Shown in pieces: positions 6,327 through 14,386 of a stretch of DNA of 64,000 bases. This DNA is from Acidobacteriaceae bacterium. Lineage in GTDB: Bacteria; Acidobacteriota; Terriglobia; Terriglobales; Acidobacteriaceae. The notes beneath the pieces were generated by a model. It saw only the letters and a list, made by a program, of their open reading frames with translations, made no database searches and was not told the origin of the DNA. The stretch's first letter is position 1. Every line of letters starts with the position of its first letter. The position numbers and the translations under genes are program-made. The DNA is taken from NCBI GenBank assembly GCA_003139095.1, contig PLHW01000044.1, positions 184,536-248,535 on the forward strand. The letters are read 5' to 3'.

Positions 6327-6401
6327 CCGGGTGTAGGGTAGCGGCCACCCACATGTCTTGGGCACATGTCCACGCAGGTTCAACTCCTGCCACCCGGACC
6401 A
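6327..6401 (+). tRNA. tRNA-Pro(TGG)
   Basis: The acceptor CCGGGTG/CACCCGG is perfect with the Pro-typical C1-G72. The anticodon stem CATGT/ACATG encloses CTTGGGC. CCA is encoded. It is distinct from the chromosomal Pro(CGG) at 34895. Confidence 0.9.
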
Positions 6402-6423
6402 TTTGTTCTGAGTGCGAGTTTGA

Positions 6424-6499
6424 GGCGCGGTAGTAGCGTAGGACAATACGAGAGGCTCATAACCTCTAAACGCAGGTGCAAATCCTGCCCGCGCAACCA
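6424..6499 (+). tRNA. tRNA with CAT anticodon, G1-A72 mismatch (possible initiator)
   Basis: GGCGCGG faces CCGCGCA, so position 1-72 is an unpaired G-A, an initiator-like feature. However, the anticodon stem AGAGG/CCTCT lacks the three consecutive G-C pairs of fMet tRNA. The loop is CTCATAA, the T loop TGCAAAT has G55, and CCA is encoded. Elongator Met or Ile2 remain possible. Confidence 0.82.
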
Positions 6500-6518
6500 A
6501 TGAGATGATGAAACGAAG

Positions 6519-7487
6519 ATGAGCACTTGTATTTATTGCCGACAAATTGGTTCGCGCCGCTTTCCAAGGGAACATGTCGTGCCGAAAGCATTTGGACGCT
6601 TTCATGACAACCTGACGTTGCGTTGCGTTTGCGAAGGCTGCAATAGTTTTTTTGCCGAAGAACTTGAACTGTTTCTTACACGAGACAGCGTTGAGGCATT
6701 GCTACGCGTGCGTTACGGACTGAAGACTGCAAGCGGTCGACACAAGCTTTGCGAATCGCGGCTGATCGTTAAGGTGATTACGCCAGGAGATTGGCACGGC
6801 GCCCGCATCACTGTCGAGCGGAACGCAGCGGGCACTGCACTCCGTGCTGATCCTCTGCCTCAAGTTGCATTTCGTAAGCATGGTGAGACGGATTGGAAAT
6901 GGTTTCTTGAAGAGGATATCGATCAACCAAGGAATTGGGAACGATATCGGACGGACACGGACACGAAGATAGTTGGCAAGCCGGATGGGAGCGTTCAACG
7001 ACTATCCGACAAACTAATCAAGATGGGGATTGTCTTCAAGGAACGGGGACCCTTGGAACGAGTCGGCAACGAGGTCGAGGCTTTCGCCGAAGGAGTCCTG
7101 GACGACATCATATTCCGGGGAGTGGCGAAGATCGCCTTCAACTTTCTTGCTCACTTGAAGGGCGCGGACTTCGTGCTGCGTCCTGACTTCGACCCGATTC
7201 GTGAGTACATCAGATTAGGTAACGCTCCTCGACGTGCGCCCGTAATCGTTTCGAAGTTTCCAATCTTGCATCGCGACGACGCGATCTATCGGCAAACAAA
7301 TGGGCACATCATCGTGCTTGATTGGGACAAGGCGCAAGAAGGAATCGTTTGTCTGGTGTCCCTGTTCAATCATTTGACCTATCACGTCGTCTTGTGTGAG
7401 CGCTATTCGGGCGTTTGGCATCCGTTGAACGCCGGGCGGCACTTCGACGTGGAAAACCTAAGGATTTCAGAGGTAAGAGGTCTATAA
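6519..7487 (+). CDS. HNH endonuclease (HNH_5-like)
   Basis: This 322-residue protein opens with Cys-x-x-Cys (residues 4-7), then Arg-Glu-His-Val-Val-Pro-Lys-Ala-Phe-Gly at 17-26 and Cys-x-x-Cys-Asn at 38-42. That is a compact HNH core at the extreme N terminus, as in the HNH_5 group. The long C-terminal part is not recognised and may bind DNA or RNA. It starts 20 bases after the last + strand tRNA and ends 19 bases before hen1, so it may share a transcript with the repair genes. It does not look alike in sequence to the HNH protein at 1936 outside the core. Confidence 0.8.
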   Translation: MSTCIYCRQIGSRRFPREHVVPKAFGRFHDNLTLRCVCEGCNSFFAEELELFLTRDSVEALLRVRYGLKTASGRHKLCESRLIVKVITPGDWHGARITVERNAAGTALRADPLPQVAFRKHGETDWKWFLEEDIDQPRNWERYRTDTDTKIVGKPDGSVQRLSDKLIKMGIVFKERGPLERVGNEVEAFAEGVLDDIIFRGVAKIAFNFLAHLKGADFVLRPDFDPIREYIRLGNAPRRAPVIVSKFPILHRDDAIYRQTNGHIIVLDWDKAQEGIVCLVSLFNHLTYHVVLCERYSGVWHPLNAGRHFDVENLRISEVRGL

Positions 7488-7506
7488 CAGACTCTTTAAT
7501 CCAACC

Positions 7507-8904
7507 ATGCTACTGACACTCACAACTACGCATAACCCAGCAACGGACTTGGGCTACCTGCTTCATAAGAACCCGGCGAAGTTGCATTCGTTCGAGCTGT
7601 CGTTTGGGAAAGCCCATGTTTTCTACCCGGAAGCGACCGCGGAAAGGTGCACGGCTGCCTTGCTGCTCGATGTCGATCCGGTTGGATTGGTTCGCGGCAA
7701 GCGGGGTCAGCATGAGGGCGGAACTCTTGATCAGTATGTGAACGACCGGCCATATGTTCTCTCTTCTTTTCTTAGCGTCGCCATGGGTCGCGCTTTCGGC
7801 ACCGCCATGTCTGGCCGCAGCAAGGGGAGGCAAGAACTGGCAGACCATGCGATCCCGTTGACGGCAACTCTGACGATCGTGGCTTGCCGCGCTGGTGAGG
7901 GGCTGATTCGCGAGCTATTCGAGCCTCTGGGGTACAGCGTGAGTACGGAGCATCATCCGCTTGACGAGAAATTTCCAGAGTGGGGTGAGGGACCGTACTA
8001 CTCAGTGACCTTGACGGGAACGTTCCGCTTGCAGGACATGTTGAATCATCTTTATGTACTGATCCCAGTACTCGACGCGGAGAAGCACTACTGGATTGGG
8101 AACGACGAGGTTGAGAAGCTCCTGCGAAAAGGGGAAGGCTGGTTGGCATCGCACCCCCACAAGGAAGCGATCGTAAAACGATATCTGCCGCGGCAAAGGC
8201 AACTAGCGCGGGAGGCGCTCGCCAGACTGGCGGAGGAAGACAACCCCGATCCTGACGCAACAGAGGAAGCTCACTCTGAAGAAGAAACAAAAATGGAGGA
8301 GCCGATCCGGCTTTGGCAGCGGCGTATGGGAGCAGTAGTCGCTGTGCTTCGATCCGTTGAGGCGAAGCGAGTCCTAGACCTGGGCTGCGGAGAAGGAAAA
8401 CTCCTGCGGGCTCTGCTGGATGAGAAGTCCCTGACGGAGATCGTGGGTATGGATGTTTCGTACCGGAGTCTTGAGATTGCAAGCCAACGTCTGCGACTTG
8501 ATCGGATGCCCACGAAACAGAGGGAGCGGCTGAAATTGATGCATGGTTCGCTGATGTATCGCGACAAGCGCCTGGCCGGGTACGACGCGGCCACGGTGGT
8601 TGAAGTCATCGAGCATCTGGATGCACCGTGGCTGGCGGCATTCGAGCGTGTTCTTTTCGAAGCGGCACGTCCGAAAACGATCATCGTGACGACTCCGAAC
8701 AGCGAGTACAACGTTAAGTTCGAGACTCTGCCAGCGGGCAAGTTTCGTCATAAAGATCACCGCTTCGAATGGACTCGGGAACAATTCCAGCAGTGGTCAC
8801 GCCAGATCGCTGAACGGTTTGGGTACGCAGTAAGGTTTCTGCCCGTAGGAGAAGAAGATCCCGAAGTCGGTGCGCCAACGCAAATGGGGGTCTTCAGCTC
8901 GTGA
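7507..8904 (+). CDS. hen1: Hen1, 3'-terminal RNA ribose 2'-O-methyltransferase
   Basis: The 465 residues match the size of Clostridium thermocellum Hen1. The N-terminal half (1-~240) corresponds to the region that activates Pnkp ligase. The C-terminal half is a SAM methyltransferase: Val-Leu-Asp-Leu-Gly-Cys-Gly-Glu-Gly near 285-293, the metal-binding Glu-Val-Ile-Glu-His near 366-370, and the family-typical His-Arg-Phe-Glu-Trp-Thr-Arg-Glu-Gln. Known function: it methylates the 2'-OH at the break of a cleaved tRNA before ligation, making the repaired RNA immune to a second cut at that site. Its TGA overlaps the GTG of pnkp by four bases. Confidence 0.95.
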   Translation: MLLTLTTTHNPATDLGYLLHKNPAKLHSFELSFGKAHVFYPEATAERCTAALLLDVDPVGLVRGKRGQHEGGTLDQYVNDRPYVLSSFLSVAMGRAFGTAMSGRSKGRQELADHAIPLTATLTIVACRAGEGLIRELFEPLGYSVSTEHHPLDEKFPEWGEGPYYSVTLTGTFRLQDMLNHLYVLIPVLDAEKHYWIGNDEVEKLLRKGEGWLASHPHKEAIVKRYLPRQRQLAREALARLAEEDNPDPDATEEAHSEEETKMEEPIRLWQRRMGAVVAVLRSVEAKRVLDLGCGEGKLLRALLDEKSLTEIVGMDVSYRSLEIASQRLRLDRMPTKQRERLKLMHGSLMYRDKRLAGYDAATVVEVIEHLDAPWLAAFERVLFEAARPKTIIVTTPNSEYNVKFETLPAGKFRHKDHRFEWTREQFQQWSRQIAERFGYAVRFLPVGEEDPEVGAPTQMGVFSS

Positions 8905-11456
8905 CGATAACGATTCCTGAACTTTCCCTGGTCGTTCTCATTGGTCCTTCCGGCTGCGGCAAGTCGAGTTTCGCTGGGGAGCACTTCAAATCAACAGAGG
9001 TTCTCTCTTCAGACTTCTGTCGCGGCCTCGTGTCCGACGACGAGAATTCCCAGGAGGCCACGAATGATGCATTCGATGTCTTGCACTATGTCGCTCGCAA
9101 GAGGCTCGCTGCTGGCCGCCAGACGGTAGTTGACGCGACTAACGTCCAGCCTGAGGCGCGCAAGCCGCTAGTGGCGCTCGCTCGCGAGTTTCATGTTTTG
9201 CCGGTGGCGATCGTTCTGAACTTGCCAGAGAAAGTCTGCCACGAACGCAATCAGAGTCGGCCCGATCGCCAGTTTGGCCCGCACGTCATCAGAAACCAGT
9301 CCCAGCAACTGCGGCGCTCGCTTCGGGGGCTTGAACGCGAAGGCTTCCGTCATGTCTTCGTTCTGTCGAGTCCAGAGGAGGTCTCCTCGGTCACGATCGT
9401 GCGACAGCCACTTTGGAACAACCTGAAGCATGAGCACGGACCGTTCGACATCATCGGGGACGTACACGGTTGCTACGAAGAATTGACCGCTTTGCTTGTT
9501 CAGCTCGGTTACAAGATCAACGAAGGACCGACAGCACCAAGTGTGACTCCGCCAGCTGGACGCAGAGCGATTTTCGTTGGTGATCTGGTTGACCGCGGAC
9601 CCAGGATTCCAGAAGTGCTGCGCCTGGTCATGAAAATGGTTGAAGACGGTACGGCGTTCTGCGTTCCTGGAAATCATGACATGAAGTTGATGCGGAAACT
9701 GAAGGGACGCGATGTGCAGTTGACGCACGGATTGGCCGACTCCGTTGAACAGCTCGATAGGGAGACTCCTGAATTCAAGCAGACGGTCATCAAGTTTCTC
9801 GACGATCTGGTCAGCCACTATGTGTTCGACGAAGGGAAGCTCGTCGTGGCACACGCCGGCATGAGAGAGGAGATGCAGGGACGCGGCTCTGGCAAAGTGC
9901 GCGATTTTGCGCTCTATGGAGAGACCACCGGGGAAACGGACGAATTCGGACTCCCGGTGCGTTACAACTGGGCGGCTGAGTATCGTGGCAAGGCGATGGT
10001 GGTTTATGGGCATACGCCGGTTGCCGAGCCGGAATGGCTGAACCGCACGATCAACATAGATACCGGCTGCGTATTCGGCGGAAAATTGACTGCCCTTCGT
10101 TATCCCGAACGTGAATTGATGTCGGTTTCTGCTCTCCGAACCTATTACGAGTCGGCCAGGCCGTTCTTGTCCCAGGAGGAAACGGCACCAGCGCTGACTG
10201 CACAACAGCAACTGGATGACCTGCTCGACATCGAGGATGTCATCGGCAAGCGAATCATTAACACGCGGTTGCACCGCAACATCACGATTCGAGAAGAGAA
10301 TGCGATCACAGCCCTGGAGGTGATGAGCCGATTTGCAGTAAATCCAAAGTGGCTCATCTGTCTGCCGCCCACGATGTCCCCATGTGAGACCAGTAAACGT
10401 GACGGACTGCTCGAACATCCTGAAGAAGCCCTTGCCTACTACCTGCACGAGGGCGTGCACAAGGTGGTCTGCCAACAGAAGCACATGGGATCGCGAGCGG
10501 TAGTCGTTGTCTGTCGTGACGCCGATGCTGCGCGCAAACGGTTTGGAATTATGGAAGGAGAGGCTGGAGTCTGCTACACACGGACAGGACGGCGGTTCTT
10601 CAATGACGCGCCTCTAGAGTTGGAATTTCTGGAAAAAGTCCGCAAGGCCGTAGAAATGGCAGGCATTTGGGAAGAGCTGAAAACTGACTGGGTCTGCCTG
10701 GACTGCGAATTGATGCCGTGGTCAGCCAAGGCACAAGAGTTGTTGCGCCAACAATATGCTCCAACCGGGGCGTCCGCCCGAGCGGCCTTGCCGGTGGCGA
10801 TTGCTGCGCTGAGAGCGGCCGCGGAGAATCCTGAGATTGCGGCGCTGGCGGAACAATACCAACAACGCAAGGAAGCCGCTGGTCTCTATGTCGAGGCATA
10901 CCGACGGTACTGCTGGACAGTGCATTCTCTCGCCGACCTGAAACTGGCCCCCTTCCACTTGCTCGCTAGCGAGGGCGCCGTTCACACCGCGAAAGACCAC
11001 CTGTGGCACATGGAAACGATTGGTCGAATCTGTCAGGCCGATACTGGTCTACTACTCGCAACACCATTTCAAGTCGTGGATCTTACCGACAGAGCCGACC
11101 AGGAAAAAGGAATCAAATGGTGGGAGGAACTGACGGCAACCGGCGGCGAAGGCATGGTTGTGAAGCCGTTGGAGTTTGTGGCTAAGGGTCGGAAGGGAAT
11201 GGTACAACCCGCTGTGAAAGTCCGTGGACGAGAATACCTGCGGATCATCTATGGCCCCGAATACACCCTTCCCGAGAATTTGCTGCGGCTAAAGAGTAGA
11301 GGTCTGGGTGCAAAGCGGTCGCTCGCGCTTCGGGAGTTTGCTTTGGGATTGGAGGCACTGGAGCGGTTCGTTCACCAAGAACCACTCCGCCGAGTTCATG
11401 AGTGTGTTTTCGGAGTGCTTGCGCTGGAGAGCGAACCAGTCGATCCGAGACTGTAG
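8901..11456 (+). CDS. pnkp: Pnkp, polynucleotide kinase-phosphatase-ligase
   Basis: This is an 851-residue three-domain RNA-repair enzyme (family about 850-870). The kinase has a P-loop Gly-Pro-Ser-Gly-Cys-Gly-Lys-Ser at 13-20. The metallophosphatase carries Asp-Val-His-Gly-Cys near 188, Gly-Asp-x-Val-Asp-Arg-Gly near 225, Gly-Asn-His-Asp near 254 and Gly-His-Thr-Pro near 370. The adenylyltransferase holds the nucleotidyl Lys in Lys-His-Met-Gly-Ser-Arg near 526. It heals 5'-OH and 2',3'-cyclic phosphate ends, and seals them together with Hen1. The start is GTG, overlapping the hen1 stop. This is the second, independent RNA-repair route on the same island as RtcB. Confidence 0.95.
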   Translation: MTITIPELSLVVLIGPSGCGKSSFAGEHFKSTEVLSSDFCRGLVSDDENSQEATNDAFDVLHYVARKRLAAGRQTVVDATNVQPEARKPLVALAREFHVLPVAIVLNLPEKVCHERNQSRPDRQFGPHVIRNQSQQLRRSLRGLEREGFRHVFVLSSPEEVSSVTIVRQPLWNNLKHEHGPFDIIGDVHGCYEELTALLVQLGYKINEGPTAPSVTPPAGRRAIFVGDLVDRGPRIPEVLRLVMKMVEDGTAFCVPGNHDMKLMRKLKGRDVQLTHGLADSVEQLDRETPEFKQTVIKFLDDLVSHYVFDEGKLVVAHAGMREEMQGRGSGKVRDFALYGETTGETDEFGLPVRYNWAAEYRGKAMVVYGHTPVAEPEWLNRTINIDTGCVFGGKLTALRYPERELMSVSALRTYYESARPFLSQEETAPALTAQQQLDDLLDIEDVIGKRIINTRLHRNITIREENAITALEVMSRFAVNPKWLICLPPTMSPCETSKRDGLLEHPEEALAYYLHEGVHKVVCQQKHMGSRAVVVVCRDADAARKRFGIMEGEAGVCYTRTGRRFFNDAPLELEFLEKVRKAVEMAGIWEELKTDWVCLDCELMPWSAKAQELLRQQYAPTGASARAALPVAIAALRAAAENPEIAALAEQYQQRKEAAGLYVEAYRRYCWTVHSLADLKLAPFHLLASEGAVHTAKDHLWHMETIGRICQADTGLLLATPFQVVDLTDRADQEKGIKWWEELTATGGEGMVVKPLEFVAKGRKGMVQPAVKVRGREYLRIIYGPEYTLPENLLRLKSRGLGAKRSLALREFALGLEALERFVHQEPLRRVHECVFGVLALESEPVDPRL

Positions 11457-11551
11457 CTTGCGCGGGAACCACTGGTGGCCACCCGTCCCGGGGGAAAATT
11501 CGGGATAGACGGATGAGGCGATCTTGTTCCCGGCGAAAAAAAATAATTCAC

Positions 11552-12097
11552 GTGGCAAAGAAAACTTTGAAACTCGACAAGTACGCCCTTGATCCACGCG
11601 CATGGCGGGACTTTGGCAAGCATAACTATAAGGCTTCGATGTACCTGTTCGAGAGCCACGACGTGATGCTGGTTTTCGCCGCCGCAACGCTAGGCCATCA
11701 CGCACTGGAAATGTTTCTGAAGGCTGCTCTCATTCTGGAAGGAGCGACAGTCTTTGATCCGGCGAAGGTGAGCAGACTTGATCCATCGGTAAGACTCGAT
11801 GCTGCGGATTGCGCATGGGGTCATAATTTAGGTGTTTTAGCACGAAAATTGGCAGCGAGACGCCCGGACTTTGATCTGAAGCAGCCTATGATTTTCCTGA
11901 TGCCGTGGCACGTTCCCACCCAAACCATGTGCGTCAATCCGACCATCGAACAGGGATTCGAGTTGTTCGATCCGTTCTTCTCGGAGTTACGCTATCCGCA
12001 GGAGTTGAAGACGATGGGCGGTGTGGGTGAAGACGATAAACTAGTGCTATCAGAACTGGTGAAATCGCTCGAACCGTTCTTGGAAAAGATCAAATAA
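11552..12097 (+). CDS. HEPN-like domain protein, 181 aa
   Basis: The product is predicted from a GTG at 11552 (Val-Ala-Lys-Lys-Thr-Leu); upstream in-frame starts overlap pnkp and give an unlikely Arg-rich leader. An amphipathic helix with Gly-His-His-Ala-Leu-Glu-Met-Phe-Leu-Lys-Ala-Ala around residues 45-57 is typical of HEPN proteins, which are helical and often RNases or their partners. A clear catalytic Arg-x4-6-His is not evident, so RNase activity is uncertain. It follows pnkp by 95 bases on the same strand. Family assignment is by helix pattern only. Confidence 0.55.
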   Translation: MAKKTLKLDKYALDPRAWRDFGKHNYKASMYLFESHDVMLVFAAATLGHHALEMFLKAALILEGATVFDPAKVSRLDPSVRLDAADCAWGHNLGVLARKLAARRPDFDLKQPMIFLMPWHVPTQTMCVNPTIEQGFELFDPFFSELRYPQELKTMGGVGEDDKLVLSELVKSLEPFLEKIK

Positions 12098-12107
12098 AGA
12101 GACCACC

Positions 12108-13124
12108 ATGCTCATCCGAGAAAAGCGACCGCAAGGGAGCCTCTATCCCCAGATTACGCAGGCTCCAACCAACTACTTTGACTTCCTGAACTACTTCCGT
12201 GGTGGTCACACTATTGATAACAACCTGACGGCTGGCGTTATCGCCATCAGCACGCAAGCCAACTTGCTAAAGTCGGCAATCGCCAGCGGACATCTCACGC
12301 TAACGAAGAACATGGCCAACCCCGACGACTCCGTAGCGGACATTGTCCTGACGGACGAAGGGGCGGAACAACTCATCACGCCACAGGACAGGCAACACTG
12401 CAAGTTGGCAGTCGAACTTGCGCGGCAAAGCATTCATGAGAACGACGGCGAACCCCATCCGTATGTTGGAGCGGTTGTCGTGAAAGATGGCGTCGTTATA
12501 GCTACGGGATACCGTGGCGAGACAGGCGAAGGACGGCATGGAGAATATTGCGCTCTCAGGAAACTCAACGATGATGTGGACAACGTTGATCTAAGAGATT
12601 GCACCGTCTACACGACGTTAGAGCCGTGCTCCATTCGCAAATCGGGGAAGACACCTTGCACCACTCGCTTAATCAACGGCAAGGTCGCGCGGGTTGTGTA
12701 CGGTCTCGCGGATAAGGACGAGACCGTGTTTGGGCACTCTTCTCTGGAAGAAGCAGGCATCGAGGTCGATCTTTTCCCGAAAACCCTGCGTCAGGAGCTT
12801 CTGCTCCTCAATAAGAAGTGGTCTGATACGCGCCGACAACCCGAAGTAATGCCGCCGCCTAACGACACTCCTCCCAAAGCCACTCAGTCGTACAACAAGC
12901 CGGGAACGGCCATGACGGACAACATCCATCTGTTTTTTCGACCGCCGAAGGATACTGGCGGCTTCTACACGATTGAGGACATCGGCAGAAACGTTTTGGC
13001 GTGCGGCCGAACCTTTGACGAGGCGGCCGTCAAATGGCATCAGATCGACACTCAAAAAGTGCTTATAGAAAAACTGAATCGTCAGGGTGGGCTTTGCGGG
13101 GATCAACGCCTCAGGCTCGGCTGA
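12108..13124 (+). CDS. Cytidine-deaminase-fold protein (RibD/dCMP deaminase-like)
   Basis: A zinc deaminase domain lies at about 105-240: Pro-Tyr-Val-Gly-Ala-Val-Val-Val, then His-Gly-Glu-Tyr-Cys (zinc His and catalytic Glu, near 144) and Leu-Glu-Pro-Cys-Ser-x6-Thr-Pro-Cys near 171-181 (two zinc Cys). The spacing resembles RibD and related nucleobase deaminases. The first 100 and last 90 residues are extra and unrecognised, which is not the plan of a housekeeping RibD. It starts ten bases after the HEPN gene and is probably in one operon with it. The substrate (free nucleotide, tRNA or DNA) cannot be told. Confidence 0.75.
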   Translation: MLIREKRPQGSLYPQITQAPTNYFDFLNYFRGGHTIDNNLTAGVIAISTQANLLKSAIASGHLTLTKNMANPDDSVADIVLTDEGAEQLITPQDRQHCKLAVELARQSIHENDGEPHPYVGAVVVKDGVVIATGYRGETGEGRHGEYCALRKLNDDVDNVDLRDCTVYTTLEPCSIRKSGKTPCTTRLINGKVARVVYGLADKDETVFGHSSLEEAGIEVDLFPKTLRQELLLLNKKWSDTRRQPEVMPPPNDTPPKATQSYNKPGTAMTDNIHLFFRPPKDTGGFYTIEDIGRNVLACGRTFDEAAVKWHQIDTQKVLIEKLNRQGGLCGDQRLRLG

Positions 13125-13187
13125 GACGCAACGAACTCGTTTGTATCTTTTGGACACACCCAAAAAGCACAGGGATAGAGGGGCTTG

Positions 13188-13976
13188 GTGAGAGTCGCCA
13201 CCTTCAACATTAACAACATCAATAAGCGCCTTAACAACCTCTTGGCTTGGTTAGCGAAAGCTGAACCGGACGTGGTGAGCCTTCAAGAGCTTAAGGCGGA
13301 GCAGGGAGCCTTTCCCGTGAATGCCCTTCGAACTCTCGGTTACGAGGCAGTCTGGCAAGGCGAGCGCTCCTGGAACGGCGTGGCCATTCTCGCGCGAAAC
13401 CACGTTCCCGTGCTGACCTGCACAAGTTTGCCGGCAAATTCTGAAGATCATAATTCTGAAGATCATCAAGCTCGCTACATTGAAGCGGCGGTTCAGGGAG
13501 TCCTGTTCACTTCCATCTACCTCCCCAATGGGAATCCGCAGCCTGGACCGAAATTCAATTACAAGTTGGCCTGGTTTGAGCGGCTGATTGCCCACGCCGC
13601 CGAACTCATGGCGAGCGGCGCACCCGTGGTGCTGGCCGGTGACTACAACGTCGTGCCGACACCGCAGGACATCTATCCGACTCGATCGTTGGATCACAAC
13701 GCGTTAATCCAACCAGAGAGCCGACAGGCCTTTGCGCGTTTGCTGGCGCAAGGCTGGACCGACGCCATGCGGAAGCTACATCCGGACGGGCCGCTCTGGA
13801 CATTCTGGGATTACAAATTTGAACGGTGGCAAAAGGACAAAGGCATGCGACTCGATCACTTTCTGCTCTCACCGAATTTGTCGGGCCGGCTCGTGGACGG
13901 CGGTGTTGATCGATGGGCGCGTGGGCGGGAAAACGCGAGCGACCATGCCCCCACATGGATCATGCTTGATCTCTAG
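13188..13976 (+). CDS. Exodeoxyribonuclease III-like endonuclease/exonuclease/phosphatase protein
   Basis: The 262-residue protein shows the EEP fold in order: Thr-Phe-Asn-Ile-Asn-Asn, Leu-Gln-Glu-Leu-Lys (metal Glu near 34), Ser-Ile-Tyr-Leu-Pro-Asn-Gly, Ala-Gly-Asp-Tyr-Asn-Val (near 150), Arg-Leu-Asp-His and Ser-Asp-His-Ala-Pro near the end. This is the XthA pattern, including Trp-Asn-Gly-Val-Ala. ExoIII enzymes cut DNA at AP sites and degrade 3' ends. The GTG at 13188 is preferred over the TTG at 13185 because of its spacing to AGAGGGG. It closes the + strand run of nucleic-acid enzymes. Confidence 0.85.
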   Translation: MRVATFNINNINKRLNNLLAWLAKAEPDVVSLQELKAEQGAFPVNALRTLGYEAVWQGERSWNGVAILARNHVPVLTCTSLPANSEDHNSEDHQARYIEAAVQGVLFTSIYLPNGNPQPGPKFNYKLAWFERLIAHAAELMASGAPVVLAGDYNVVPTPQDIYPTRSLDHNALIQPESRQAFARLLAQGWTDAMRKLHPDGPLWTFWDYKFERWQKDKGMRLDHFLLSPNLSGRLVDGGVDRWARGRENASDHAPTWIMLDL

Positions 13977-14001
13977 ACCACAGTAGAGGGTCCAGCCAGG
14001 A

Positions 14002-14313
14002 CTACTTGCTCCGCTCGAATTTCAACGTGACGGCGCCCTCCACGCCCGCTTTGGAAACGAGCATGAAACCGAACTCAGCAGTCAGCTTTGCTTCCAGAGA
14101 GATTTCCTTTAACTCGAACTCGCCGGCGAGACGTTTGCATTTGTCAAGGGCACGAGAAATCGCATCTCCGAACTTCTGGAGTTGCTCCCCTAGTTTGTCG
14201 GCGTCAATCTCTTTGGGACCGGCGAACCTCTCCACATCGCCGGGTTCGTCCATCAACACGAAGAGCGTTCTGCTTTCCGTTGATTTCGCTAATTTCTTCG
14301 GAGTCTTTTTCAT
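14002..14313 (-). CDS. Trypco1-like (trypsin-co-occurring domain) small protein
   Basis: The 103-residue protein has a basic N terminus, then an acidic strand-rich core. Its C-terminal half holds Leu-Lys-Glu-Ile-Ser-Leu-Glu-Ala-Lys-Leu-Thr-Ala-Glu-Phe-Gly, followed by Gly-Ala-Val-Thr-Leu. This matches my recollection of the CU044_2847/Trypco1 group described next to trypsin-like peptidases in bacterial conflict systems. It is the last gene of a three-gene - strand operon with a protease and a vWA protein, which supports the call. It probably acts as a sensor or adaptor rather than an enzyme. Confidence 0.65.
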   Translation of the reverse strand: MKKTPKKLAKSTESRTLFVLMDEPGDVERFAGPKEIDADKLGEQLQKFGDAISRALDKCKRLAGEFELKEISLEAKLTAEFGFMLVSKAGVEGAVTLKFERSK

Positions 14314-14386
14314 GAGTTACCTCTGTCTCGAATCTTTCACCGTGACCGGCTTGGATCGGTGGATCATAGCACGAAGTTGATCGCAA

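Noticed and set aside
9168..10484. 438-residue frame on the - strand
   Set aside because: Antisense to the well-supported pnkp gene; no motif.
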